Source of the DNA: CAVVMA01 sp963788205
GTDB lineage: Bacteria; Desulfobacterota; Binatia; Binatales; Binataceae
Length of the DNA: 64,000 nucleotides
Assembly: GCA_963788205.1 (NCBI GenBank)
Contig: CAWBGG010000009.1
Coordinates: 496,001 to 560,000, forward strand
Direction of reading: 5' to 3'
In this document: positions 54,552-63,261 of the stretch, one piece after another
How positions within the stretch are numbered: position 1 is the first letter of the stretch
Layout of the letters: each line of letters begins with the position of its first letter
The notes under the pieces: generated by a model
Database searches by the model: none
What the model was told of the DNA's origin: nothing
What the model saw: the letters and a program-made list of their open reading frames with translations, nothing else
Position numbers and translations under genes: made by a program

Positions 54552-55526
54552 ATGTCCGGGGTGCGTGTCCTGAGAAAAAATCGCAGCTTCGTCCTTATCC
54601 CTACCGCGCCGTTCCACTTCGACGGCACGTTCCACAAGTCGTCGCATTTCCCCGCCGGTATGGACGACTGGCAGCCCGGCATCTACTGGCAGAGCATTCG
54701 AATCGGCTCGAAGCTTATCGGCCTCAGGATTGAGGACTGCGGTCGTCGCCGGAGTCCCAAACTCAAGGTGACCACGTTCTGCAACCGCGGACTCGATGAT
54801 GGCGAGATCCGCCGGCTGGGGCAGGAGCTCAGATGGCGGTTCGATCTGGACGCCGACCTGCGGGAGTTCAATCGCCGCGCGGCGCGCGACCGGAGGTTCG
54901 GTCCGGTCTTCCGCAAGTGGCTCGGGATGCGGGTCTCCAACGCCTACGATCTGTACGGACTGCTGGTGGTCGGTGTGGTCCTCCAGAACGCGACGGTTCG
55001 CCGAACGGTTCAGATGATGGAATCGCTGCTCGAGACCTTCGGCATCAGGCTTCGTTTCGACGGCAAAGAGCTGTTCGCGATGTGGCTTCCGGCGGACCTG
55101 GAGCCGGTGTCGGAGCAGCAGTTGCGAGCTCTGCGAATTGGCTATCGCGCCAAGTCTCTCAAGCGGCTCTCGACCGATTTCGCGGACGGCAAGGTCAACG
55201 AGCGCGTGCTGCGCTCGATGGGCAAGCAGGACGCGCGCGATGAATTGATGAAGCTTTACGGGGTTGGTCCCGAGACTGCGCGGATCGTGATGCACGACGC
55301 GTTCCACGACTACGGCGCGTTCGACCATGTCGCTCCGTGGCAGCAGAAGATCTATTCGCGGCTGTTCTACAACCGCGCGACCGTCTCGGCCAAGAGAATC
55401 CGCGACGACATCCGCGCGCAGTACGGCGAGTATGCGATGCTGGCGGTGCACTACGTCTGGGAGGACCTCTTCTGGAAGCGCAGGACCGAGCGCATCCCGT
55501 GGCTGGAGAAAGAAATAAGGTTGTGA
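54552..55526 (+). CDS. HhH-GPD family DNA glycosylase (AlkA/OGG1-like)
   Basis: A 324-residue base-excision repair protein. An N-terminal beta domain is followed by a helical region (NAYDLYGLLVVGVVLQNATVRRTVQMMESLLETFG). The helix-hairpin-helix with glycine/proline is seen in ELMKLYGVGPETARIVMHDAFHDYGAFDHVAPW. The catalytic Asp is probably in the FDHVAPW stretch. It removes damaged bases; which ones cannot be read. It starts directly after the folP stop. Confidence 0.82.
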   Translation: MSGVRVLRKNRSFVLIPTAPFHFDGTFHKSSHFPAGMDDWQPGIYWQSIRIGSKLIGLRIEDCGRRRSPKLKVTTFCNRGLDDGEIRRLGQELRWRFDLDADLREFNRRAARDRRFGPVFRKWLGMRVSNAYDLYGLLVVGVVLQNATVRRTVQMMESLLETFGIRLRFDGKELFAMWLPADLEPVSEQQLRALRIGYRAKSLKRLSTDFADGKVNERVLRSMGKQDARDELMKLYGVGPETARIVMHDAFHDYGAFDHVAPWQQKIYSRLFYNRATVSAKRIRDDIRAQYGEYAMLAVHYVWEDLFWKRRTERIPWLEKEIRL

Positions 55527-55666
55527 TGCGCCGCGCCTGGGGCGTCCTTCCGATCGCAGCGAGGAATCTTATGGCACCTGCGATCGTAGCGGCCCTGCGG
55601 GATCTCGAATCGCGCGCGGCTGCCAAGTAAGTTCTTGCTCGATATCGTTACTTCAACGGAGTCTGG

Positions 55667-56953
55667 ATGAAGCGAACGCTGATCGCGGAACTGACCTCTT
55701 CAACGTCGGATCAGGTTCTGATCAAAGGATGGGTTCGCCGGCTGCGCGAGACCAAGTCGACCACGTTCATTATCGTGGCCGACTGCTCGGGTGCGATTCA
55801 GGTGGTCGCCGAGCCCGCGCGCACGCGCAACCTGGGCCTGCGGGCCGAGTGCGCGGTCGCGATCGCCGGCCATGCGCGGCGCGACGAGCGCGCGCCCGGC
55901 GGCGTCGAGCTCGACCTCGGGTCGATCGAAGTGCTGGGCGCCGTGCCCGATGATCTGCCGTTCACCGCGGTCTCGAAGCTCGAGGACATCTCACCGGAGA
56001 TCGTGCTCAACTACCGGCCGCTCTCGCTGCGCAACGAACGCGGCGGGACGATCTTCCGCGTAGAGGCAGCGCTGGCCGAGGAGTTCCGCGCAGCGATGCG
56101 CAAGCGGAGGTTCACCGAGATTTTTTCCTCCAAGATCGTGGCGCGCGCGACCGAGGGCGGCAGCAATCTGTTTCAAATCCGTTACTTCGATCGCGCCGCC
56201 TATCTCGCGCAGAGCCCGCAGTTCTACAAGGAGCACGGCGTCGCCGGACTGGAACGCGTGTTCGAGACCGCCCATGTCTACCGCGCCGAGCCGCACGCCT
56301 CTTCGCGCCATCTCACCGAATATCTCTCGCTGGACTTCGAGATGGGCTTCATCGACGGCGTGCGCGACGTAATCGAGATGGAGCGCGAGGTGCTCGACGA
56401 GGCCTTCGCCGGCCTCCGCGCGCGCTTCGGCGAAGCACTCAAGGGCTTCAGCGCCTACCTGCCATCGCTCGCCAACGTGCCGGTCTGGACCTTCAGCGAT
56501 TGCCTCGAGCGGCTGCGCGTCGCGCACGGCCGGACCGACTTGGTGGACGATCTCGATCCCGAAGCGGAGCGCCGTCTGTGCGAGATCGCTGAGAAGGAGT
56601 CCGGAGTCGCCGCGCTGTTCGTCACCGAGTTCCCGCTTGCGCAGCGCCCGTTCTATACCCATCCGGCGGACGACGGCGTCCACGCCGCGGGATTCGATTT
56701 CCTGTTCCGCGGCCTCGAGGTCACCACCGGCGGCCAGCGGCTCCATCGCCGCGCCGATCTGGAGGCGGCGCTGCGCAAGCGCCGGATCGATCCGACCGAC
56801 TTCGAGTCGCATCTGAAGATGTTCGATCTCGGGATGCCGCCGCATGGCGGACTCGCAATCGGCCTGGAACGGCTGACGGCGCAGATTCTCGGGCTCAAGA
56901 ACATCCGCGAAGCGACGCTCTACCCGCGCGACGTGACCCGGCTGGAGCCCTAA
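55667..56953 (+). CDS. aspS: Aspartyl-tRNA synthetase, archaeal/eukaryal type
   Basis: A 428-residue class IIb synthetase. The N-terminal OB fold (VLIKGWVRRLRETKSTTFIIVADCSGAIQVV) binds the anticodon. The catalytic domain shows FTEIFSSKIVARATEGGSNLF, QSPQFYKEHGVAGLERVFETAHVYRAEP (motif 2) and GGLAIGLERLTAQILGLKNIREATLYPRD (motif 3). The length is about 160 residues short of bacterial AspRS because the GAD insertion is absent. This marks the archaeal-type enzyme, often non-discriminating and used with GatCAB to make Asn-tRNA. That specificity is inferred. Confidence 0.9.
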   Translation: MKRTLIAELTSSTSDQVLIKGWVRRLRETKSTTFIIVADCSGAIQVVAEPARTRNLGLRAECAVAIAGHARRDERAPGGVELDLGSIEVLGAVPDDLPFTAVSKLEDISPEIVLNYRPLSLRNERGGTIFRVEAALAEEFRAAMRKRRFTEIFSSKIVARATEGGSNLFQIRYFDRAAYLAQSPQFYKEHGVAGLERVFETAHVYRAEPHASSRHLTEYLSLDFEMGFIDGVRDVIEMEREVLDEAFAGLRARFGEALKGFSAYLPSLANVPVWTFSDCLERLRVAHGRTDLVDDLDPEAERRLCEIAEKESGVAALFVTEFPLAQRPFYTHPADDGVHAAGFDFLFRGLEVTTGGQRLHRRADLEAALRKRRIDPTDFESHLKMFDLGMPPHGGLAIGLERLTAQILGLKNIREATLYPRDVTRLEP

Positions 56954-57007
56954 CGAAATCGCTACTCGACGGTCGACCGCATAACGCTCGCTGGCCCTGA
57001 TCCTCTC

Positions 57008-57068
57008 CTTCTGGAAGTAGGACCGGCGTCTCGCCGGTCGCGGCTGGCGGGGACGCCGGCCCTACTTC
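57008..57068 (+). repeat. Family B palindromic repeat
   Basis: CTTCTGGAAGTAGGACCGGC leads into two GC-rich hairpins (CCGGCGTCTCGCCGG and GGCGGGGACGCCGGCC) and ends CCTACTTCGGAAG, so the whole unit is an imperfect inverted repeat. Partial units are at 22617 and 35990. Confidence 0.75.
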
Positions 57069-57094
57069 GGAAGCGGCGGCGCTTGCTCCGGCTG

Positions 57095-57120
57095 TCTAAT
57101 TTGACATACATCTAATTAGA
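57095..57120. promoter_or_regulatory. Candidate operator/promoter of the ArsR-type gene
   Basis: TCTAATTTGACATACATCTA then ATTAGA contains a repeated TCTAATT and the palindrome TCTAATTAGA, overlapping a TTGACA box. Placed 35 bases before an ArsR-family gene, it could be the autoregulatory site. This is suggestive only. Confidence 0.4.
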
Positions 57121-57154
57121 GGCCAGTCGAAATTGAGCCCTGTGAACAAACCCG

Positions 57155-57739
57155 ATGGAACCCGCCGATAACGAAAACCTGCTCTCGTTCTTCAAGGCGA
57201 TGGCGGATTCAAGCCGCCTCAAGATCGTCGGCCTGCTGGCCGCGGCCGAGCGCAGCGTCGGCGAGCTCGCCGGCCTGCTCGAGCTCAAGGAGCCGACCGC
57301 ATCTCATCACCTGGCGGTCCTCAGAGAGCGCGGGCTGGTTCAGTTGCGGGCTGACGGCAATGTCCACTGGTACCGGCTCAACCATGACGCGCTCAAGATT
57401 CTCAAGCGCGTGGTGTTCAGCGACCAGGGTCTCGCGGCGCTCGCCGCCGATCAGGTCGAGCGCCAGACCTGGGATCAGAAGGTGCTCGGTAACTTTCTCG
57501 ACGGCGAACGCCTGATCGAAATTCCGGTGAGCCGCAAGAAACGGCTGGTGATCCTGCGCTGGCTGGCGCAGCGCTTCGGACCTGATACGACTTATTCCGA
57601 AGCCGAGGTCAACCGGGTCATCAAGCGCCATCATGGCGATTGCGCCACGCTGCGCCGCGAGTTGATCGGCTACCGGATGCTGCATCGCGAGCGCGGCCGC
57701 TACCGCCGCCTGCCGCAAAGCAACTGGCGCAGCGACTAA
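57155..57739 (+). CDS. ArsR-family regulator with a DUF2087 domain
   Basis: A 194-residue protein. Residues 1-90 are a winged helix of ArsR type (LLSFFKAMADSSRLKIVGLL, ELAGLLELKEPTASHHLAVLRERGLV). Residues 100-185 match the DUF2087 pattern (LIEIPVSRKKRLVILRWLAQRF, YSEAEVNRVIKRHHGDCATLRRELIGYRMLHRERGRYRR). No cysteine metal site is visible in the recognition helix, so the ligand is probably not a metal. The target is unknown. Confidence 0.9.
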   Translation: MEPADNENLLSFFKAMADSSRLKIVGLLAAAERSVGELAGLLELKEPTASHHLAVLRERGLVQLRADGNVHWYRLNHDALKILKRVVFSDQGLAALAADQVERQTWDQKVLGNFLDGERLIEIPVSRKKRLVILRWLAQRFGPDTTYSEAEVNRVIKRHHGDCATLRRELIGYRMLHRERGRYRRLPQSNWRSD

Positions 57740-57896
57740 GATTGGCGCGCGGCGGGGGTTGGTTCCGCAACCACTGATTCCCTCAAATGTGCTACAGTCC
57801 CGTCGGGTTGGCTGGCAGGCTGCGAGCCAGACCCCGGCCAGCGGGGACTGCAATTGCGAGATCGCAATCCAGCGACGATGGGCTCCTGCGGCGAAC

Positions 57897-58307
57897 ATGT
57901 TTCTGGGACTGTTGATCGGCGCGACGATGCTGCCGAGCGCCACGGCGGCGGATGAGGCAGCCGCGACGAAGGCAGCATCCAGCGCCGCGGAAGACTGGCT
58001 CAAGCTTGTCGACCAAGGGGATTACCAGGGTAGTTACGTCCAAGCCAGCCGCGCGTCCAAAAGTATGGTCAGTGCAGAGCAGTGGTCGCAGGGGATCGGA
58101 GCCGGTCGCAAGCTGCTCGGCGCGGTGATTTCCAGACAGCAGAAGAGCGCTACGTATACGACGAGCTTACCGGGCGCGCCCGACGGCCAGTACGTCGTGA
58201 TTAAGTACGACACGTCCTTCGAGAAAAAGAAGTCGGCAGTCGAAACCATCGTCCCGATGATGGACACGGACGGGCACTGGCGCGTGTCGGGATACTTCAT
58301 CAAGTAG
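57897..58307 (+). CDS. Secreted DUF4019-type protein
   Basis: A 136-residue exported protein. The start at ATG 57897 gives a short signal (MFLGLLIGATMLPSATA). The mature part AAEDWLKLVDQGDYQGSYVQASRASK, QWSQGIGAGRKLLGAVISRQQ and DTDGHWRVSGYFIK matches the DUF4019 pattern. The function is unknown. The next gene begins within its stop codon (TAGTGA). Confidence 0.8.
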   Translation: MFLGLLIGATMLPSATAADEAAATKAASSAAEDWLKLVDQGDYQGSYVQASRASKSMVSAEQWSQGIGAGRKLLGAVISRQQKSATYTTSLPGAPDGQYVVIKYDTSFEKKKSAVETIVPMMDTDGHWRVSGYFIK

Positions 58308-59542
58308 TGAACTGGTTCAGGCGATGGTGGCCTGAGAGCGCGACCGCCGACGGGCAGCGGCTGCTCGCCTCACGCGCGCTGCGCGGACTGGCCGACGGCG
58401 CGGTGAGCGTGCTCCTGCCCGGCTACCTGACCGCGATGGGGTTCACTTCCACGCAGATCGGCGCGATCGTCTTTGCCACGCTGTCGGGCTCGGCGGCGTT
58501 GACGCTGTGGGTCGGCTTCGCCAGCCATCGCCTGGGCAGGCGGCGCGTGCTGCTGGCGGCCAGCGCCTTGATGGTCGCGACCGGGTTGGGCTTCGGCTGG
58601 TTCACGCGCTTCTGGCCACTGTTCGTCGTGGCGGTGATCGGCACGCTTAACCCGTCGGCGGGCGATGTGAGCCTGTTCCTGCCGCTGGAGCAGGCGGCCC
58701 TTGCCGAGACCGTTGCGGCGCGCGATCTTACCGCGATGTTTGCGCTCTACAATGTTGCGGGAGCGTTCGCCGGCGCGATCGGCGCGCTGCTGAGCGGTGT
58801 GCCGGTGGCGATCGCGGCCTTTTATGGATTGAGCCAGCCGGCCGCGATGCGCTCGGGGTTCTTCGCCTATTCGGCGGTCGGCGTACTCGCGGCTTTGGTC
58901 TACCGCTCGATGTCGGTTGCGATCGAAACCGAAGCAGCGGGGCCGCGGGCTGCGCCGCTGGCGAAGTCGCGTGGCGTGGTGATCCGGCTCTCCGCGCTCT
59001 TCAGCCTCGATTCGTTCGGCGGTGGCTTCGTTATCCAGTCGTTGCTGGCGCTGTGGATGTTCCGGCGCTTTCACTTTTCGATCGCGGCCGCCGGTTCATT
59101 CTTTTTTGTCGCCGGGTTGTTGGGATCGCTCTCGCAATTCGTTTCCGTGTGGCTGGCCGACAGGATCGGCCGGATCAATACGATGGTTTATACCCATCTG
59201 CCGGCTAGTGCGTTGCTGATTCTCGCCGCGCTGATGCCCAACGCGCGGCTCGCGATCTTCTGCCTGCTGCTGCGCTCTGCGCTCTCCAGCATGGACGTTC
59301 CGGCGCGGCAATCCTACGTGATGGCGGTGGTGCCGCCCGAAGAACGCGCCGCGGCGGCGGGCCTGACCAACGTGCCGCGCAGCCTCGCAAGCGCGTTCGC
59401 GCCGCTGCCGGCCGGCATGATGCTCGACTACTCGCTATTCGGCTGGCCGCTGGTAATCTGCGGCGGCTTAAAGTCGCTCTACGACGTGCTGCTCCTGATC
59501 CAGTTCCGCTCGCTCCATCCGCCCGACGAGCAGCGGGACTGA
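58307..59542 (+). CDS. Major facilitator superfamily transporter
   Basis: A 411-residue MFS protein with about 12 hydrophobic segments. The loop 2-3 signature is seen as GFASHRLGRRRVLL and its counterpart as WLADRIGRINTMV after the central loop. GTG 58307 overlaps the previous stop codon, so the gene is coupled to the DUF4019 gene. Substrate and direction cannot be assigned. Confidence 0.88.
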   Translation: MNWFRRWWPESATADGQRLLASRALRGLADGAVSVLLPGYLTAMGFTSTQIGAIVFATLSGSAALTLWVGFASHRLGRRRVLLAASALMVATGLGFGWFTRFWPLFVVAVIGTLNPSAGDVSLFLPLEQAALAETVAARDLTAMFALYNVAGAFAGAIGALLSGVPVAIAAFYGLSQPAAMRSGFFAYSAVGVLAALVYRSMSVAIETEAAGPRAAPLAKSRGVVIRLSALFSLDSFGGGFVIQSLLALWMFRRFHFSIAAAGSFFFVAGLLGSLSQFVSVWLADRIGRINTMVYTHLPASALLILAALMPNARLAIFCLLLRSALSSMDVPARQSYVMAVVPPEERAAAAGLTNVPRSLASAFAPLPAGMMLDYSLFGWPLVICGGLKSLYDVLLLIQFRSLHPPDEQRD

Positions 59543-59619
59543 GATCGCTCGGTCACGCCGTGCGATTCCTGACTTCCATCATGTTGTCTCAGAGTTATTG
59601 TTTTGCTCCAATAAGTTAT

Positions 59620-60687
59620 ATGATGCGGCGCGTGGTTGTCGCGGCGTTGCCTCTGGCGGCGCTGGCCGTGATGCTCCCGGTTTCGGCGTTCGCGCAGGGC
59701 CTGCCCAAAGTGCAGGCCGACCGCCACGAGATCGTCCTGAGGCTCGTCAATCACGAATTCCGTCAACTCGATGCCGAGCTCTCTGCGGATCAGGAGCAGG
59801 CCGAGAGCGATCCCCGCTTCGAGATGAACGCAATGGCTGCCTTCGCGGCGTTCGATACCGACCAAATCCTGATTTCGTCGCGGGTGGACGATTGGGTGAA
59901 AGCGATGCCGAATTCGTACGCGGCGGCGCTGGCGCGGGCGGTTTGCCTGGTCCAGACCGCGATCCGCGCGCGGGGTCCGGGATGGGCTCAAGAGGTCCGG
60001 CCCGATCAGGGGGCCGCGATGGACAACTACCTTCTCGACGCGATGACCGAGCTGAAGCGGGCGCTGGCGATCAATCCGAACCTCGGGCTCGCCTACGCCT
60101 TGCGCATCAAGGCCCTTAGATTCGGCGGAGCGAGCGACGAAGTGGAACGCGCCAGGACCGATGCGCTGGCTGAGGTTCCGGACAGCTTCGCGGTTCGCGA
60201 GCAGATCATGTATGTGCTAAGCGCGCGATGGGGCGGTTCGCAGGACGCGATGCGCCAGTTCGCTGTACAATCGCAGTATTACGCTCGCCAGAACCCGGCG
60301 ATGCAGTTTCTGCTGGGATGGGTAGCGCTGGATTCGGGCGATAACCTGGCGGACCAGGGCAAGCTGCAAGCGGCGATCGAAGACTACACGCAGGCGCTGA
60401 AGGCCGGCGGCGAATATTGGGTGGTTTATCGGCGCCGCGCCAGCGCATTCTATGCCATGGGGCGATGGAACCAAGCGCTTGGCGACGCCACCCGGGCCCA
60501 GGAATTGTTTCCGGATTACTCCGGAATTCTGGCCCTGCTCGCGTGGACGACCGCGCGGCTCGATCAACCCGACAAATCAATCCCGTGGATAGGAAGGTAT
60601 ATGGCGTACGAGATGCCCGATCCCACTTTGATGCAACTCTTCGCGGCCGACCAGGCGGCAATGAAGGGCCAGCGGGTTGAAAACTGA
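59620..60687 (+). CDS. Secreted TPR-type (DUF4034-like) protein
   Basis: About 355 residues. The signal peptide RRVVVAALPLAALAVMLPVSAFA starts at ATG 59620 or 59623. The mature part opens with ILRLVNHEFRQLDAELSADQEQAE, typical of DUF4034-like proteins. Tetratricopeptide helices follow (LAIDYTQALKAG-like IEDYTQALKAGGEYWVVYRR and WNQALGDATRAQELFPD). Probably a periplasmic protein-binding scaffold. Its stop overlaps the next start (TGATG). Confidence 0.75.
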   Translation: MMRRVVVAALPLAALAVMLPVSAFAQGLPKVQADRHEIVLRLVNHEFRQLDAELSADQEQAESDPRFEMNAMAAFAAFDTDQILISSRVDDWVKAMPNSYAAALARAVCLVQTAIRARGPGWAQEVRPDQGAAMDNYLLDAMTELKRALAINPNLGLAYALRIKALRFGGASDEVERARTDALAEVPDSFAVREQIMYVLSARWGGSQDAMRQFAVQSQYYARQNPAMQFLLGWVALDSGDNLADQGKLQAAIEDYTQALKAGGEYWVVYRRRASAFYAMGRWNQALGDATRAQELFPDYSGILALLAWTTARLDQPDKSIPWIGRYMAYEMPDPTLMQLFAADQAAMKGQRVEN

Positions 60688-61271
60688 TGCTACCCGGTTG
60701 GAGACTCTACGCGATCGTCGTCCTGGCCTGGCTGGCTTGTGCTATCCGGCCGGCCGTGTCGCTCGCGCAGAGCAATCTCATGCCGGCGCAGCAAAAGCTC
60801 CAGGACATGGAGAGTTCACTGCCCTCGGATCCAAAGGCCCGGTTCTATCGGCTGGCGGATGTGGCCGCCGCCGCCTTCGACGCCGGCGATTTCAACCAAG
60901 CGGAAGAGTACTCCAACGAATTGCTGTCCGACGCCCGCCAGAACCCGAAGGACTGGAACTACGGCAAGGCGATCTTCGAGGGCAACATGATATTGGGGCG
61001 CGTTGCTCTGGCCCGCGACAAGAACATCCAGCTCGCGGACAGCTACTTGCTCGCGGCGGCTCGCACTCCCGGTTCGCCCTCACTGGACAGCTTTGGTCCC
61101 ACCATGACTCTGGCCAAGGAGCTGCTGGCGGCGGGCGAGCGCAATGTCGTTCTGGATTTCCTCGAGCAATGTCTCACCTTCTGGAAACGTGGTACTGGGA
61201 ACCTGAACAACTGGATCGCCACCATCAAAGCCGGTGGCACGCCCGATTTCGTCGCCAGCCCTTCAGCTTGA
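60687..61271 (+). CDS. Secreted helical-repeat protein
   Basis: A 194-residue exported protein with a signal peptide (LYAIVVLAWLACAIRPAVSLA) and a helical repeat body (ARFYRLADVAAAAFDAGDFNQAEEYSNELLSDA), resembling a short TPR domain. It overlaps the preceding TPR gene by one base, so the two are co-translated and probably interact. Confidence 0.7.
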   Translation: MLPGWRLYAIVVLAWLACAIRPAVSLAQSNLMPAQQKLQDMESSLPSDPKARFYRLADVAAAAFDAGDFNQAEEYSNELLSDARQNPKDWNYGKAIFEGNMILGRVALARDKNIQLADSYLLAAARTPGSPSLDSFGPTMTLAKELLAAGERNVVLDFLEQCLTFWKRGTGNLNNWIATIKAGGTPDFVASPSA

Positions 61272-61329
61272 CGAATCCGCGCCCGGCCAGTCGTTGTACG
61301 GCCGAGAGCTGCTGTAACTTCTTCTCTGC

Positions 61330-62082
61330 CTAATCACGCGCTTTAGCGATGACCAAGCGGTAGCCCAGGTCGATACTGTCCATCGCGCGCAGATGACCGA
61401 ATCGTTCGTCCCAGCGGCCCGAGCGGAGGTCGTCGGCCAGGCGGTTGAGGCCGCGCTCGACTATCTCGGCCGGCAACAGCGCGAAGCTGGACATCGCGCG
61501 GCGCACGCTCGGGTCGAGGTAGGCTTCGGGCCTGGCCCAGAATGCGCCTTGAAAGCCGTCCTGGCAGTCGCGCGGGACCGGAACCTTCAACAGGTCGATA
61601 TCTCCCAGGCAGTTCGCCAGAGCTGTGATCGCCGGGAGCCGGTCACGATCCAAGTCGATGATCTCAGGCACATAATGCACTGGGAGCCAGAACAGGTCCT
61701 GGCATCCGGGATCAAAGGTCAGGATTACAACTCGCCGGCGTGCCACGCGGCGCAATTCGGCGAGCCCGGCCGGCAGGTCGTCCCAATGATGAATCGTGAG
61801 GATCGCCAGCGCCGCATCGAAAGAGCGGTCCGCAAATGGCAGCGCCTCGGCCTGCGCGCGCACGGCCGGGGCAGCGCCCAAGGGCCGCTGGCGAATCATC
61901 TCCAGTGACGGCTCGACCGCGACCACTGCGATCTGATCGGGCTCGTACGAGCCGCTGCCCGCGCCGACGTTCACGATCGATCGCGCGTCGCCCAGCGCGG
62001 CCACGATTTGGCTCGCGATGCGGGGGTCCGGTCGGCGCGTAACCGTGTAATCGCGTCCGATGCGATCGTAGCTCTCTTTCAT
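61330..62082 (-). CDS. Class I SAM-dependent methyltransferase
   Basis: A 250-residue methyltransferase of the UbiE/Methyltransf_11 kind. Motif I is SIVNVGAGSGSYEP, followed by VVAVEPSLEMIRQRP, FDAALAILTIHHWDDLPAGLAELRRV and RRVVILTFDPG. The start at ATG 62082 (YDRIGRDYTVTRRPDPRI) fits family N-termini. The longer open frame upstream is discarded. The acceptor is unknown. Confidence 0.9.
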   Translation of the reverse strand: MKESYDRIGRDYTVTRRPDPRIASQIVAALGDARSIVNVGAGSGSYEPDQIAVVAVEPSLEMIRQRPLGAAPAVRAQAEALPFADRSFDAALAILTIHHWDDLPAGLAELRRVARRRVVILTFDPGCQDLFWLPVHYVPEIIDLDRDRLPAITALANCLGDIDLLKVPVPRDCQDGFQGAFWARPEAYLDPSVRRAMSSFALLPAEIVERGLNRLADDLRSGRWDERFGHLRAMDSIDLGYRLVIAKARD

Positions 62083-62191
62083 CTGACTTCGCGCGAGCGA
62101 TCCTGAGCGACCGGCCTGGCGCCCCTCAAGCGACGACGGGCGCATGGGGATACGGGAAGGAAGAGTCCGCGCTACCCGGCCCGGGCAGGCC

Positions 62192-63070
62192 TTAACTCGG
62201 CGGGAGCGGGGTGATCGTGCCCGAGTTGGGGCTACCATTGCCCGCGACCGTGTTGTTCCCAAAAGTGTCGAATGTTCCTCCGTCGTTGGCGAAGGCCGAG
62301 CCACTGTTGTCAGTCACCGTCGAGCTCGAGACCCGGGCGGTCCCGAACATGGCTCTGATGCCGTCGTCTACGTTGTTCGCTATCTGACAGCCCTCGACAT
62401 TCGCCTCTACGCCTCCGCGCACGATGATTCCATAGCCGCTGTTGCCCGAGATGACGCTGTTGCTAATCGTGGCGACGCCCCCATCGGCGTCAATCCCGTC
62501 CCCACCGTTCTCCAACCAGACATGGCTTAGAGACGCGTGCGATGCCGAGGGGTTAAGCGCCACGCCAACGCTGGTGCAGTTCCTGATGACCGTATCCTTG
62601 ACGAAGAGATTGCCGGCGCTGTGGAGGATCCCCCTAAACAATCCGTTGATGACGCACTTTTCTACGGTCAGGGCAGCGCCGCTGTTGAAGTTGATCCCAT
62701 TTAAACCTCCGCCGTAGATGGTAAGCCCGCGCAATACCACGACCGCACCGGCTATGCCGTTTACGGTCACGCCTTCGCCAAGTGGCCCCACAGGCGTAAT
62801 TCCGACATACACTCCCGGCGCCGCTTCGATCGTAACCGACGTGGTGATCGTCGCCGGCGCATAGTTCCCCGAATCAACCGCGATCACCTCGCCGCCGGCG
62901 CTGGTCTGGCTGATGGCGAAGTTGAAGGTCAGGCACGGAAACATGATCGAGCAGTTACCCTGGTCGTTTCCCCTGGTCGCCGATACAAAGGTGCGCGGCG
63001 AGGCCGCCCACGCCGGCGCCGATATCAGCCCAACGAGCATCGCGAGAGCAAGCAGATTGAGCTTTTTCAC
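62192..63070 (-). CDS. Secreted right-handed parallel beta-helix protein
   Basis: A 292-residue exported protein. The GTG start at 63070 is fixed by AAGGAGGAGAAC immediately upstream. The signal peptide is LNLLALAMLVGLISAPAWA. The mature part is a ladder of pectate-lyase-like rungs (VVLRGLTIYGGGLNGINF, LFVKDTVIRNCTSVGVAL, ATISNSVISGNSGYGIIV, ARVSSSTVTDNSGSAF). It is likely a surface carbohydrate-binding or structural protein; no catalytic residues could be assigned. Confidence 0.85.
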   Translation of the reverse strand: MKKLNLLALAMLVGLISAPAWAASPRTFVSATRGNDQGNCSIMFPCLTFNFAISQTSAGGEVIAVDSGNYAPATITTSVTIEAAPGVYVGITPVGPLGEGVTVNGIAGAVVVLRGLTIYGGGLNGINFNSGAALTVEKCVINGLFRGILHSAGNLFVKDTVIRNCTSVGVALNPSASHASLSHVWLENGGDGIDADGGVATISNSVISGNSGYGIIVRGGVEANVEGCQIANNVDDGIRAMFGTARVSSSTVTDNSGSAFANDGGTFDTFGNNTVAGNGSPNSGTITPLPPS

Positions 63071-63261
63071 GTTCTCCTCCTTGTGAGCCGAAAGGTGATT
63101 TTCCCTTGCGCAGAGGATGCGCTCCGATCAGAAAAAATGGAAGTCCCCAACTGATCGCAGCTTTTCATTCATTCGACAGCGAATATATCGTGAACTATCG
63201 TACCGGCAGTCTTGCGTAGTCGCAGTCTCGAGGCGAGCAGCAGCATCGAGGAGTATTCCCG

